From the NCBI GenBank assembly GCA_964019165.1, contig OZ025272.1, positions 10,383,856 to 10,447,855 of the forward strand: a DNA stretch of 64,000 nucleotides, given 5' to 3'. The position numbers and the translations under genes were made by a program. This document shows positions 48,303-61,615 of the stretch, in pieces; position 1 is the stretch's first letter; each line of letters starts with the position of its first letter. The notes beneath the pieces are model-generated. The model had not been told where the DNA came from, searched no databases, and saw only the letters and a program-made list of their open reading frames with translations. The stretch comes from Mastigias papua (taxonomy: Eukaryota > Cnidaria > Scyphozoa > Rhizostomeae > Mastigiidae).

Positions 48303-49813
48303 CTGAAAGAAAAAGATGTAAAGCTATTTTACAAACACAACGGCAAGAGAAATGATTAGTGCAAACATGTATAGACATCCTTCTTGACCAGTGGCGGTGC
48401 CAAGCGGGAAGTGGGCGACCTGTCCCCTAAGTTTCCTCCTGGGAAGGTACAACTCTATTTTTATGCCATACCATGGCTAATGGTCACCAATTAGTTGCAT
48501 TTTTAAATGTAAGCGAGGTTGTACTTCACAAAGGCTTGGTCCGCTAAAATCGTCCCAGTCTGTGGCAGCTGGCAACGCCCTCTGTTTGGACTGACTGTTG
48601 CACAACAATAAAGTTTTGAAGCTCTAATGATTATTCAAGTCATCGAAGAGGAAATAAAACATCAAAATCCCTTCGTTGCTGCTAAATTTACGTAGCAAAA
48701 AATATCAATTCCTGTTATATCTTTTTCACATGTGATACTCTTATTTTGTAAGGGAAGATGCTTCTTGAATCAATCAAGCCACATCTTACGAGTACACATA
48801 AGTCTATCGCTGATTTTTATCAATTTTGTCTTTAGATATGAAAATAAAAAAGTATAGATAAAAACATGATGACTACTACTTGGGCATTGATGGCAAATAC
48901 AGACAATTTTATAAGAAAATGGTTTGTAAGAAAGTAGCACTCGACTGCTGAAAAACATTCAGAAAGTCCCATACTGGACTTTTGAGACTTAAGAAGGACA
49001 CTTATCTTGAGCAGTCGGCATAGTGAGGTAGGGTGGCGACTTCCATTCTTCGCCGCCTTTAACTTCCCCAGTGATGCCACCAGGTACCCATTTGCTGCTG
49101 GGTGAACAGTGAGCGAGCATCCCAACTACGATCCGAGGTTTCGGCTGGAACCATTGCATCGATTAAACGCCTTTTTCCCCTACTCACATTTGAATTGTTG
49201 GTTCCCATGAGCAAAAGTACTGTAAATTTTCCAGTCAAACAATCATACTTGGCCAAGTTCACATGGTTAATTTGGCCGATGTATTAAATCACTCTTGAAA
49301 TGAACGATTCCTCCAATTAGATTGAGTAGTCGGTAGAGATGACGTATGATTTCAACCTCATGTAAGGTGAACAGAGTCCAGTAAGGGATTCCCCGATACA
49401 TAGAATACGTAAAGAGCGTTTAGCGGCGCATAGCGAGCAGATTGCAAGAAAACAAATGTAATTTTGCTCAGCATTGCTGCAAGCATTTTGGCATAGAAAT
49501 TCGAGTATTGTAGGGACGTGTATTTGTTCACTGACTACCTATGATGGGGTAGTAGATGCATGCCTTTTTAATAAGAAACTTGAAATTTTACATAGTACTA
49601 AACGTTTCTAAATTTGAAATGAAAATTATGGTATTTTAGTACTGAATGTATCTTAATTGGTTTCTTATTTTCTGGACCTAAAGCTGCTTTATTGTTCGGA
49701 AATCGAGTACTTCTGGGTGGATATAAATGCTGATCGTCAAGGATAAAGCCTAAGCAGACTATAATCAAAGCTACAATCTTTTCCAAACAAAAATCAAACA
49801 TATTAAGACTTAC

Positions 49814-50097
49814 AAAAACTGTCGACAAAAGAGTTCATAATCTGCAGTCTATAATATAACTTCATAAGTTTTCTTGAGCACAGTACTAGAGTTTTACAAA
49901 TTTTGGCCAGCCTAGAATGAGTTTTTTACGAACCTGTTCCTTATAAAACTGTGTATACATATTTGCAATTGTACCATCAAAGTAATTAAATCCATTAGGA
50001 GTAACAGCATAGTTCTTAGACGTAAAACTACATATCCTGATTGTACCATAGAGTACAATGAATAGGCACCAATTAAAAGAAATAGAGTAAAACCCAT
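49814..50097 (-). CDS. Candidate first exons of the ADAM-like gene (signal peptide)
   Basis: An ATG at 50097 opens MGFTLFLLIGAYSLYS, which looks like a signal peptide. A possible donor follows at 50032. A 28-bp micro-exon (49814-49841) with a good GTAAGT donor follows, and its phase (0 to 1) would join the phase-1 start of the prodomain exon at 48302. The first donor (GTAGTT) is weak. A competing frame here (SKNYAVTPNGFNYFDGT) also looks protein-like. Confidence 0.35.
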
Positions 50098-51031
50098 TGT
50101 TTTAGTTGCAAATGGGTACGAAAATCAAATGCTCAAAAGTACCGAGTGATCTTATCAATACATGGCAAAGGCACTGCAAATAAATTTTTGCAAAAGATTC
50201 AAAAATCTAACAAATTTAAACGAATTTCCATAAATTTTCAAACTTCACATCAACAATGGGATATTCCACGATTGTGAAGCTACCCTTCTAGAATGCAAAT
50301 GAAGAATATGATATGAACCACGATGCAACTAGTACAGTCACAATTCTAATGACCAGAACGATGACAACAAATATGTCCAAAACCTTCAGTTTAGACGCTT
50401 GCAAATAGGCAAGAGTTACAGACAAAAGTTATTGTTTTCATTATATATAAATAATACTCATTATATATTGTTCTTACTATATATGCAAAACCAATTAGTC
50501 GACAAATCCATTGACATTAAGATGACTAATCCATTGAACAATCTGAACTCTACGGACATTTCCAGACAAGTGTGCATCATCCTGAATGACCCATCCCTTT
50601 TTAAATATACATTGGTTGTAAGAAAGCCCCTCTTATGTTAGATCAATTTTACACTGACTTGTGTAACGGTTATCAATTCACTTTTGGTCAAGCGTATAGC
50701 AGGAACAATGGATGCATCAAAGTAGCGATGTAAAGCTTTCTCTAAAACTATATACTTCAATCCTGGTAACTGTCAATTCCTACCAAAACTACTCTATTCA
50801 TAAATGGAACCAATTTAAATAATAAATCAGAATTTAATAACTTGCCGAGTTCAATTTCCATTCCCACGTTTACCATAGAACAATACTAGATTAGCAATTG
50901 TTGATGCCAAGAGAGAACGTCGAGAAGACAATATCAAGATTTTAGGGAACAGTTATTGTAAATGCCGAGAACAAATATATGAGATCAGTAAAATTGCTAT
51001 TAATATTGTCCGTGATATTCTTCACTTTCGT

Positions 51032-51253
51032 CTAGATATAAGCTATATCAGACAGGCGTATTTCACTGTCACTATCATCACTATCATTCCAGGAATCAAT
51101 ATAATTACAATAATAATAAGTAGATTTTGCTGTCTTGCCAAAAGCTGCCTTAAGCTTTATATGAACCCTTCCTGCCTTCCTTTTCTTTGCTGGACTCTCC
51201 CTTTTTCCCATCATATAACTTTGAACAACATTACTAATTTGTGGCGTGGACAC
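51032..51253 (-). CDS. Small ORF of unknown function with basic patch and acidic tail
   Basis: A 73-codon frame. The middle has KRESPAKKRKAGR, resembling a nuclear localisation signal, and the end is acidic (DSWNDSDDSDSE). The frame stays open upstream of the ATG. It could be an exon of an unseen gene or chance. No family resemblance. Confidence 0.3.
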   Translation of the reverse strand: MSTPQISNVVQSYMMGKRESPAKKRKAGRVHIKLKAAFGKTAKSTYYYCNYIDSWNDSDDSDSEIRLSDIAYI

Positions 51254-52083
51254 ATTCTTTCTTTGGAGAAGCTCAAGTCCGGACTTGTGGAATTATGGCT
51301 TTAGTACTGAAAGATGACACTCCTTAAAAGACGTAAAGAATTGCATTTGCAGATAAGTTAATTGTTGATCTACTTGTTTACAACTCAATGCAGAGAACAA
51401 TAAATGGGATACATAACATATTGCTGAACTGCAAGTAGCTGCTCAGGAACATGGTATTAAGTTTCCTTCAGGGAGCGGAGGTTGTGAACAAATTACAGTC
51501 ATAGAGTGGAGAGGTACTTAAAAGATTCAGAGGGGAGTTTTGTGGATTATAAAAAGCCTTGGTGCCAAAGAGCATATCTTCTGGCGCTCGATCCTGCACC
51601 TATCCAGTAGTAATAATGACTGGTCTCCTGCGCATTACTTAACTTGTAATGCACATTTTATTGCCGTAAAGTACATTAACTGTGTCTAAATTTGAAACTG
51701 ATAGAGTAATCAAGGAACTCTTTCTCCACTCAGTGTCAGATTTCCCGTTAAATTTCTTTCCGTCATGTCATATGCAAACTGTATCCTTTGCAAGCTAACG
51801 ATCGGGTGCAAGGTACACTTATTTAATGAGAAATTCGCAATAAATTTGCCTATGGTGCCAGAGTGATAAATGTTGCAAATGGAATCAAATCTCAGCTACG
51901 GAGAGTGATCCATTACGCTTAAAGAGACTCGTTACACACATTTGTAAAAAAGTGTCGTCTATAAGACTATTCAGACTTGAAAGCACTTAAATTTATAAAT
52001 AAAGTTTTGCTTATTTGAGTTTTTTATAAGGTTAAACAAGTATGAGTTTCAAATATCCGGTCTAGGAGCCATTACACCATGAT

Positions 52084-52203
52084 GTAACCGAGGAACTCTT
52101 ATGAAGTGTCTGTTACACACTTTGTATTACAAGACTATATTATATAACCGAGGAACTCTTATGAAGTGTCTGTTACACACTTTGTATTACAAGACTATAG
52201 TAT
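52084..52203. repeat. 60-bp tandem duplication
   Basis: Two nearly identical 60-bp units containing ACCGAGGAACTCTTATGAAG, TGTCTGTTACACACTTTG and TATTACAAGACTATA. A diverged relative may lie near 51920-51980. The surrounding 50.1-53.69 kb otherwise shows no recognisable gene apart from the small frame at 51.03 kb and a C/G-run near 52390. Confidence 0.92.
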
Positions 52204-53689
52204 ATATGAGAATTACAAATGCTATCAGAAATGTAAATCATTGGTCTTCTAATATGGTGAAATGAATCGGCATCATTCTCCCAAGCTGTTAGCTGTCTAG
52301 CCGTATTGAGCAGCAGCTGTTTTCTGCAGGGTCTACTATTCTTCAGAAGGAATTGCCAGAATGAGATGGATTTCAGCCCAAGTGGACGGGGGGGGGGGGG
52401 TAGCTGCAGCTCCCTAGCCCTCCAGTATATTATGGCTTTGGTTTCCACTGTTTAAAGAGCTTCCTCAGGTAAAATATCATCATAGGAGACTATTCCCAGT
52501 GTTAAATCGTTTTGACGTTGGTGCTGAAAAGATATCATCAACCGCTTTATTCCCAGCGTTTCTGGCAGCTAACTAGTGCTGAGGCACTTAGGTATAAGAT
52601 CCGATAAATGAAAACACACGGTTAAATCCTCTCAGAACTGTTCTGATTGTTCATCTGTGTGCTCAAAAAGAGCGATATCCTGGCATCATATAACTGACGC
52701 ATAGCTTTTATGGACACCAATGAACTGCATTGGTGAACGACTATTCTTGTAACTTCCTATTGTATTTTGGAAGACAAATACATAACATGCTAATGGCAAA
52801 ATGTTTGCATTCTACGTGCAAAGCTACTGTAAAACATTCAAATGGATAGACCCAATTAATCTCAGCACAGACGGTATAATTTCTATCTAAACAGTGGCCA
52901 ACAACTCAGGTGATACATTTCTATACTATACCAAAAATATTAAATTGCGATATTGCATGTAATAAATATTAAATTGATCCACCAGTGCAGTAGAAGAGCC
53001 GAAACTATTTTGCAGATTTCACATAGCACAACTTGACTTGAGGTTGATAATTATCTCAATTGATGAAGTGAGAGCAATGCAATGAAATTTCGACATGAAA
53101 GCACCTACACAACCAAATGATATTGGCATTTGCATAACTGAAATACAATATATTTAATAGTAAATAAAAAATTGAAGAATCCCAGCACAACCCAAATGCC
53201 ATGTTCGGTATCAAAAAACTTTATGCATTTGCTTTTCTCAGATGTAATCATGACGTGAAGAGAGAACGCTACAAATGCAAGCAAATACTCACAAAAGCAA
53301 GAGAAGGCAAGAACTGTTGCAGTACTGCTCAACGTACCCATTATTCATGTACGACTGGCGTTAAAATAACTACAAGACCTTTTAAGGTATACAGAACAAT
53401 GCATGCTTACTCAGCCATGCTATTCCCAAAAAGTCCCACACGATATGACATTCATAATTTGCCCAGAGGGTTGAAAAACTATTGTTCACCCAAGAAGAAG
53501 CGCGCATTGCCCTATCACTTGTGGTTGTTGAAGAGAAGGGGAAAATATGTTACACACTAGAAAAGTAGGTGACTTTCCGAAAATTTATGCTCATGAGAGT
53601 AACGATATTGCTCTTGTGTTGAATGTTTATAAACAGAATAACCGTTAAGTAGAAGCTTCTTCTCTAACTCATGGCCATGCTGTCTCCAC

Positions 53690-53878
<189 letters not shown>

Positions 53879-53904
53879 GTATGCATATACATATATATTT
53901 GCAA

Positions 53905-54763
53905 AATTCAGGGACGGATCAAGCACAATTTAGTTGGGTTGTTGCAAAATGAAATTTTTTCCAGGCCACGCCCATTTCAGTTAGGCAGCACCCTGTATAT
54001 GGGAAAATCCATATCTACAGTTAAGAAATAACATTACGATGCAAAGCCATCTATACAATCATAACGTCAAGTTGTACTTATTATCTGCTCATATGGATGT
54101 TCCGCGGTAATTTGCAAAATAATTAGACGGAATTCACAAAAGAACTTTCTAAAATACAGCAGTAAAGTCATACCGTAGCTTCCTTGATTTTATTTGAGCA
54201 GTTATAAATATAACTCAGGATAACGTACCGTAAAAATACAATGCATATCATCAACGAATGACTGACAATCTTCCCCCTTGTCATAACACTTCTGTATCGT
54301 GATACCTCCTGTCCCAAATGAAATCCAATTATCCAAGAAGATATAGAGCATTAACGTGCATAGAAAACAATTTTATTTACTAGGCATGTAACAGTCAGGA
54401 ATGAATCAAGTACAATTTGGTTGGGTGGATGTACATGAAACTTTTTAGGGCCACGTCCATTTCAAAATGAAGAGTCATAGGGCTAGGCATACATCAGCTG
54501 GGAGCACCCCAAATAAGAGAAGATCAATTTTCACAGTTTAGAAATAACATTATAATGCTAATTCATTCATACAGTCATACAGTAAAGTTCCACTCATATG
54601 GACTTCTGCAGTAAATTGCAAAAGAAGTAGACTGACTTGACAAAGGAGCCTCTAGTAAACTCCGTAATGATTATAAAGGAAGTTTCGATGGGTTTCTACA
54701 AAAGGTGGGTGGCACAAGGATCCATAAAAGCTGTCTTCGGAAACTGATGACACAAATATAACT
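53905..54763 (+). repeat. Dispersed repeat, copy B with an internal partial duplication
   Basis: Same family as 625-1305. Here the 3' segment occurs twice: 53905-54150 and 54376-54763 both match 905-1305, with the 5' segment (54150-54365) between. It is thus about 1.7 units in tandem with a period near 475 bp. It starts right after a (TA)n tract. Confidence 0.75.
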
Positions 54764-54769
54764 CGGGGG

Positions 54770-55528
54770 GAGGGGAAGTAACTTTGCCTAGTTTTGGATG
54801 AGATCATGCCCATAAATGGGCATAAGAAATTAAAACATAGCTATATGTTTGAAAGGGCAACCTTGGCTGGTATAAAAAGTTTTCATCTCTGGTGGGGTGA
54901 AATTGGGCAGTTTCTAACAACTTCATCAGCATCAATAACCGATACCCATGACTTGCAACAATGATCTTAAACTTACAGTGCATGACACATCAACCAGTTA
55001 CTACCCAGGGCAAATGGTTAAAGGGCATGGGGCCACAGAAACAAGAGATGGGGGCCATCAAATGCTGAAAGGAAGTGGGTGCACTAAGTAGCAAACACGA
55101 ATCATTTCCATAATATCATAGAAAAAATTACAGTTCAAAAGGAAGATAAAGAATAATAGGAAACTTTGTCACAGCATGCTAAGTGACATTTACTTTACTA
55201 GGCTATGCATATCATGAGTCTAAGTTGAAAGAATGGTGCCAACCCACTTTACCCCACCTAACAAAAGTTGTATTTTAGCTATGTATGAATATTATGCACA
55301 AAAAAGCAGTGTTTGTACTGGGCCAGCATGTATTGTTCTTCAATATAAGTTACAACATAAACTTACACATAGTGATAGTGACAAAAAGGTCAGGGTTTAT
55401 CATAGTATTTCTTGTAGGCAAAAATCCTTTGTCAAAAAGGTCCATTTGACTGCCAAAAATAGAAAGAGTCCATGATTCATTTGAGTTAGATGTAAAAAAC
55501 AATGCACTAAACAATCAGAAATTATAGA
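54770..55528. other. No gene recognised
   Basis: Short random frames only. Confidence 0.5.
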
Positions 55529-55745
55529 TTGGGATGAGTGGCCAAGCGGTTCAGTTGGCTTCCGTTAGCTAGCTGAAGTTAAGCTTTGCTGTGTTAGGTC
55601 AGCAACTGGATGGGCGACTATCCAGATAAACGACCAAAACAACTCACTCTGCCGTCCTTCGGAAGGGACGTTAAACTAGGGGTCCCATGCCTGGATGCGG
55701 CATGCGCAGTAGGCCTAAATTAGCTGAAAACGCTCGATATAACAG
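55529..55745 (+). mobile_element. 5S-rRNA-like SINE with a conserved core-like region
   Basis: GAAGTTAAGCTTTGC (55574-55588) resembles the 5S rRNA box A, and CAACTGGATGGGCGACTATC (55602-55621) resembles box C (TTGGATGGGAGACC). The spacing fits the internal control region of 5S genes. The head GAGTGGCCAAGCGGTT also looks tRNA-like. A GC-rich central part follows, with a stable CCGTCCTTCGGAAGGGACG hairpin and GTTAAACTAGGGGTCCC. SINE3-type elements are 5S-derived and often carry conserved central cores; which core this is cannot be settled here. Confidence 0.75.
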
Positions 55746-56011
55746 CCTACTCTAAACAAAGTAAATAACAATAGATATTAGTACCCAGCATCCTTTTGTC
55801 ATAAATAAGAACCAATAAAAAAGAATTCTGTCCCATTTTCCCCCACTGACCGATTTGACTATTCTGTCTATTTGCTTTTGGATCTTTTATGGTAGATAAA
55901 GGAACATAGTAATCTTTTACGGCTGGAACCTTACCAACAAAAGAAAATCCTGTGGAGTTTGTGTAAAAGAAATTACAAGAATCTTCCATTTGCTGGACCT
56001 AAATTGTCATG

Positions 56012-56543
56012 CCCTATAATTTCGCATAGAAGCGCCGGCGTCTTCATCCGAATATTAAAATTTCTGCATTTTCAAATGTAGAAAACAGGGCCGCATATAC
56101 GCGCCAGGTGCTTATATCTTTCTTGCTAAAGGTCACTTTGAATCGTCTTATTCTTTAACCCTGTTTGTAAGTATTACATAGAGTGAGCAAATAAAATACT
56201 GTTTTCCAAACGTGCACCCTGATTTTGTTATCTACTGGCTCCTTGAAAGTTTGCGTGTCAGGACAACCAGAAAACAAAAGAGGAAAGGGACTAGAGGTCC
56301 TTTGATTTGCTACTGTAAAGTTATCGGAGCATATTTTTTAAAAAGTAGAACTAAGGACTTGTGTAAACGGTTAACGTAATATTGCCTTATTTGAAAATTG
56401 CCTTATCTGTGCTATCTCTCCCTGCCATTAAAAGAAATCTGATATTTGAAAAACAGGGCCGGATATAGGCGCTATGGCGCCTTTACCCGGGCATAAGCGC
56501 CGGCGCGTTTAAACGATCGACGCCTATATGCGAGATTATAGGG
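56012..56543. mobile_element. MITE-like element with CCCTATAAT termini
   Basis: Inverted termini CCCTATAATTTCGCATAGAA and CCCTATAATCTCGCATATAG (about 20 bp). Internal GC-rich CGCCGGCG words and a near-direct repeat (GAAAACAGGGCCG.ATATA.GCGC at about 56082 and 56450) are present. No coding frame. Target duplication unclear. Confidence 0.7.
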
Positions 56544-57910
56544 TATGAACAAACTGCCTGGTTAAGCTTACACTCATAAAGAATTTAAGTCTCAACACCT
56601 CAACTTTCTAATAGGTAATAACACTATATCCTAGAAAACTGCAAACAAATGCAAACCAAAAATTTTTGCAACCTCCTCCGAGATTGCTGAGACAGAATCT
56701 CTATGACAAAACTGAATCAAAATTGAGAATCAAAGAAATACAAAAATCAGGATCAAATCAGTTTTCAAATCAGACAGAACATTATGTGATGCATAATACT
56801 AAGCACCCATGAACAACTCAATGCTTAATATACACCTCAGGCAGATTGCAAGAGATTCATCACCACTTGCACAAGGGAACATGTACTATACAAATAGTTG
56901 ATATCAGGGTTATTCAAACCAACCAGAAAAATAATAATTACCATTATAACTGAAAACCATGCAATCAGCAGAAGTATACTATAAGCTGAGAACTATTGAA
57001 GAGGCTCTAAAAGTGCTCAAAGGTGAGTCTACAATTCTGGCTAATGTCCTACACAACCAATAGAATATCATATACTTCGGGTTTTAATGAAATACCACAT
57101 TATTGCTGTATTCCATTTCTGGAAATATCACGCTCAAAGCACTGCACCATCCCAGAAACATAGATTGCAAAGGTAATCCTGATATCACTACATGTATCAA
57201 AATTCATGCATGCAGGCAATACGTTTTATATTCTGAATCCATTCTGATTCCTCTACTCTCTAGTTTCAATGGCGTCTCCCACAAAACAATATTTGCAAGT
57301 TTCCACCTAAAAGATTCCTATTAGGAGTCTCTTCCAGTAATATTTCAAAATGCTGATTCCCAGCGCATCTTCATCAGGTAACTAACATTTGACTATCTAT
57401 ATTAATCATTGTAGGAGTCATTCATAGCATCACAAATCTTCATCCTCTATTATGACATAAATATTATTAAATATACACTTGGCAAATTTTCCAATCCCCA
57501 TCTACTCCTCAAAACTGTACTATAAAACCTTTTCAAATTTCCACCCCCCTCCTACAGTTAAACTAATTGGTATACCAAACCCAATGTTGCTACAATAAGC
57601 CTCGTGTAACTACTTGATAAACAAGAGCTGATTGAGTACCTAACAGGTGCCAAATTCACTGCATAGCAGCGTTATTTGTTGTGAAATTGGAGTGAGCTCA
57701 ATGATCAATCACCGCAGATGATACAAGCCATGGATTTAGTCCTCAATCCTTTTATGTCTTAGAACATACAATCATACATTCAGTGTCCTCAACAACGACC
57801 ATCTTTGTCCCTAGTATCAGACTAGATGGAGGTCGCTGACAAAATTTCCTTTCCATCTATGGCAGCCATGGGTGATGTAAGTTCATGTAGTCAATTTTAA
57901 TTCTTTGCTA

Positions 57911-58064
57911 CAGGCCGGTAGCCAAGGGGGCCTGGGGGCAAGGCCCCCTGGAATTGTGAAATTTGAATCTGTGCCTCCCCTGAAGACAGGAATTATATAA
58001 ATATATATATTATATATATATTGGCTGTGCACCCCATATGAATTCAAGCTGGCTACGAGCCTGG
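57911..58064. mobile_element. Short MITE with GGTAGCCA-type termini and a G/C hairpin
   Basis: Termini CAGGCCGGTAGCCA and CCAGGCTCGTAGCCA in inverted orientation. Near the left end a strong GGGGGC-AA-GGCCCCC hairpin; near the right end GTGCACCCC. 154 bp, non-coding. Confidence 0.6.
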
Positions 58065-58069
58065 TTCCT

Positions 58070-59080
58070 TAGAGAAGTGTCTTTGAACTTTGAGATGTTC
58101 ACTCCGTTCAGAATATTGCTTTACATCGTGGGACAGTCTCAAGCCAATGATATGTTGTGATGCCAATGGGCATATCATTTTGATAAGCTTTCCCTTTTGT
58201 GGCTTCTAAAAGAACATAGACCTTACAATATGTCTTTTTATAATGCTTAAATTATCAAACATGTCATATAACCAACGAAGTTCTTTAGATAATCCATGTT
58301 TTTAATTTAATAATGTCCATCTTATACCAATCTACACGTAATATCTCCAAGGTCAACTCACCTGAAACTGCTCCATGAACTAAAACCATTTCGCTCCAAA
58401 TGGCAAGAGCCAATTTACCAAACATTTACTTCCACTGCTAAGTCTCAAACATGTTCGCCTTGACATGTCTGAATGTCATGTGTCTGCATTCAAAAATACT
58501 TCATTATGCTGTAATTTTTTATGCATACTGTAACCATTTATTGCCCAAACTGTTGATAACACCGGTTCAAAATCTTGTGAATTTTTACGCAGAAAAACAT
58601 TATTATAACTTAACAGTTTGTTCTACGTTCAAACTTGAAAAACTGACGAATCTTCTCCTGCCTAAATCAGAATGGAAGAAGCTCTTAAAAAGCGACACTT
58701 TTGATATGTAAATTTTCTGAACTAGACCTTTGGCTGCTATTAGCAGTCAATTTTTGCAGCGAAGTGGAAATAAAATATACATTTGTATAAATATTCACCG
58801 CACATCGGTGGTGTAGTGGAATACACGCTTTTATATAAGAAAACAACTTTTTTGAATTAGCCTAAGATTTCTAAACTTTTCCTGAAATTGGGACTGAGAT
58901 TTTCTCATGATTTCCTTAACTTTTACAGGTGTAAACTGGCCAACAGAGGTTACCACTATTTGTTATAAAAAATTTGATCTTTGTTATCCAATATTATCAA
59001 AGAAAAGTCTCGATATTGCAAAAAGAGCTTGCAAAGAATGAGCTAATATCAATTTCTAGCACATACAAAATCGAACTTTA
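58070..59080. other. No gene recognised
   Basis: An 86-codon plus-strand frame at 58451-58711 has no family resemblance. A tRNA-like box A fragment (GGTGGTGTAGTGGAATACACGC) lies at 58807-58828 without a matching box B. Confidence 0.45.
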
Positions 59081-59084
59081 AAAC

Positions 59085-60110
59085 TTGAGCCTTGGGATCT
59101 TTTTAACAACTTTTCTCAAGATTTTGGCATCATCAACCTCATATTCTTATAAACCTGTCTTTCATAAAACATCGTGTAACGCGAGACTCCAGGTAATGAT
59201 ACTTATGTGTTTTCATTGGTTTGATTCTTCATGGGCACGGAAAACAGTTATTCACAATCGTGGCAACCCTTTCCTGAATGAGAATATAGCTTTTAACCCA
59301 GGACCCAGGAACCTCAATGACCACAAATTCTGTTTTAATGACAATGGTTTAGAATCGGTCAAGGAATTTACCTACTTGAGGATAGATTTTACACTGAATG
59401 GATCTTTCTTTTCAGCAGTTAATAATCTTAAGGATAAAGCAAACAAAGCAATGTTCCCTCTAATAGATACTATATTCAAATTTGAAATGACTTCAAAGCA
59501 AGCAATTAACCTATTTTCGAGTTTAATAAACCCAATTTTGCTCTATGGTAGCAAAATATGGGGCTCTCTTTCAGCCCATCAAATGAAGGTTGTTAACATT
59601 GATACTACTCATGTTGGAAATTACATCCTTACCTCAAATGTAGAAAGATCTCAGCTTAAATTTTGTAAGCAGATTCTTGGTCTTAAACGAAATTTTCCCT
59701 CTCTCGTTTTCTTAGGAGAACTGGGCCTATAACCGACTAGGCTTACATGCCTTATCAGATTGATTAAGTTTTGGCATAGAATAACCCAAATGGATGAAGA
59801 ATGCCTTGGTAATAAAGCTTTGAGGACAACAGAAAACTCTTTAGGAAAACTATCTTGCTGGTATGCCGTTTGAAGGATCCTCCAACATTGTTTCAGGCCT
59901 ATGATCAGACAGAAAGGAAGGGAAACTTTATGCATTACCTTTTTCATCAAGTAGAGATTTTGATTGTGTTTCAACAGGGAAACAGATCTTGCCTACCTTC
60001 AAGCTAGAAGACATAAAAGATGAAGAAACCTTGATCTTCAAATTTGTGACTTTTAGTCCTGCATTTGAAGAGAGTAAATTTTCTCTACTTTCAAGCATGA
60101 ACCTTTATTA
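59085..60110 (+). mobile_element. 3' part of a non-LTR retrotransposon RT
   Basis: The plus strand reads VKEFTYLRIDFTLNGSFFSA near 59360, then INLFSSLINPILLYGSKIWG (59500-59560) and RSQLKFCKQILGL, LVFLGELGL to a stop at 59730. The frame continues TRLTCLIRLIKFWHRIT to about 59870 before decaying. This is the thumb/C-terminal region typical of CR1/L2-like elements; the palm (YADD) is missing. Stops after 59870 show it is dead. Confidence 0.8.
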
Positions 60111-61615
60111 AGACCAGGTCAGAAACTATTGCAGAAATACTGGTACAATGTGATCTAGTTGAAATGAAGGATTGACAATATTCAGAGATCCAGCATAGTG
60201 GGACCATAACAAATGGATATGGGGATATGCAGTTTTTGGATTCTTTGAAGCTTAACTACAGAATTTAACAATTTGACAGCATACTTTCCAAATGCAATAC
60301 ATGCAGTTTCTGTGTACAGAGGGTGTATAGCAGTACCAGTAACACTAGCTAATGCCAATAACCAAACAAATTGGCTCCATTTTTTTTCCTGACAAATTTT
60401 CAAGGTCTCCAGCTGTACTAGCTGGCAATGATTACATCCTGGTGTATTCATCAAATCACTAATCTAAGGGGTACGAGAAAGCTGAAAAAATCTGCCAATA
60501 AGTTCAAGTGTTTGCTGTGTTGTCCGTAAGGATAATAGATGTGGATGTGATGCATAGACGGCGGCATTATGATAAAGCTCAGGTGACATAAGTGCTCTGA
60601 GTGTCAAAAGGACAGTTTTTCATCATCAGAGACAGCCAAATATATTGCAGTACACAGGCAATTGCAATCACCACTTATCCTGGACAAGTACGCTATAATA
60701 TCAGAAATGCAACAAAAGATACCATGACCAAAATCAACTGAGACAAGCAATGCCTCTTAAGCAATGTGCAAGCAAACAGAAATTATACTGATTTTTAGAT
60801 TTCAGATTCATTTCTATCAAAGTTTTGTAGAAGTTAGAAATCTTAATGATTCTTCAAGCTACAATAGTTCCTAGTAGAGGTACTCCATGGAAAAGCTTAC
60901 TTAAATGTAATGATCGATATTGTCATACTTGGATAGTCGCCTGGTCAAGGAAATTTGCGTTACAGATGGAAAATGCTATTTCTCTTATTTTTAAAATCGC
61001 AACTCAGTAAATTACCAAATAACACACTTCATTCAAAAATATAATCAGTAAAATTATTTTCAAAATTCATCCAAATTCCTTTCTGACTTTTCTATGCAAA
61101 TTTTGAACTATTATTTTATTTATTTTATAAGCATATATTACATCCAGATTGAATTTCACATCTTGAGATTCTTCTAGCATAATCAGATTAGCCTCAAATC
61201 AGCATTCATTTTGTGGATCTATCTCTTTGAATTGCACTTTGTTAGTCAAGTACATTAGAACTAATCATTTCAATCTTTCTTAATATGAAATCGTGCTTTC
61301 AGATGTGTCCTTCCGTAACGAATTTTTCTTGAAAACGAATGAAAGCGAGAAGGTGAAGAATAAAATCATTTTTCTAATTTGAAATGGATGCACGAAGAAT
61401 GTTCTATAAATCCTCGAAATAGTGCTTGGGTTCTTATTTGCAGTAATTTTTGAGTCTCAAAAAGGTGAACGTATTCTAGCGGTGTGCTCATTTGATTTGT
61501 CAGGACGTCATTACAATTCAAGCAAAGGCAAAAAAGTAAGAGAGAAATTTTAAGAGACCAGCTGCTTACCTTCTCTTGGATAAAAAAGCAGTACGTCACA
61601 AGCACATATCTATAC

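Noticed and set aside
48832..49262. Minus-strand frames near the 5' end of the ADAM-like gene
   Set aside because: No prodomain or signal-peptide features and no donor in the required phase.
53201..53560. 119-codon plus-strand frame
   Set aside because: No family resemblance, no splice or start context, in a repeat-rich area; likely chance.
55747..55989. 80-codon minus-strand frame next to the 5S-like SINE
   Set aside because: It looks moderately protein-like and has a GTAAGG inside, but there is no family match and no partner exon.
58807..58828. tRNA-Gly-like box A fragment
   Set aside because: No box B or folding acceptor and T arms downstream.
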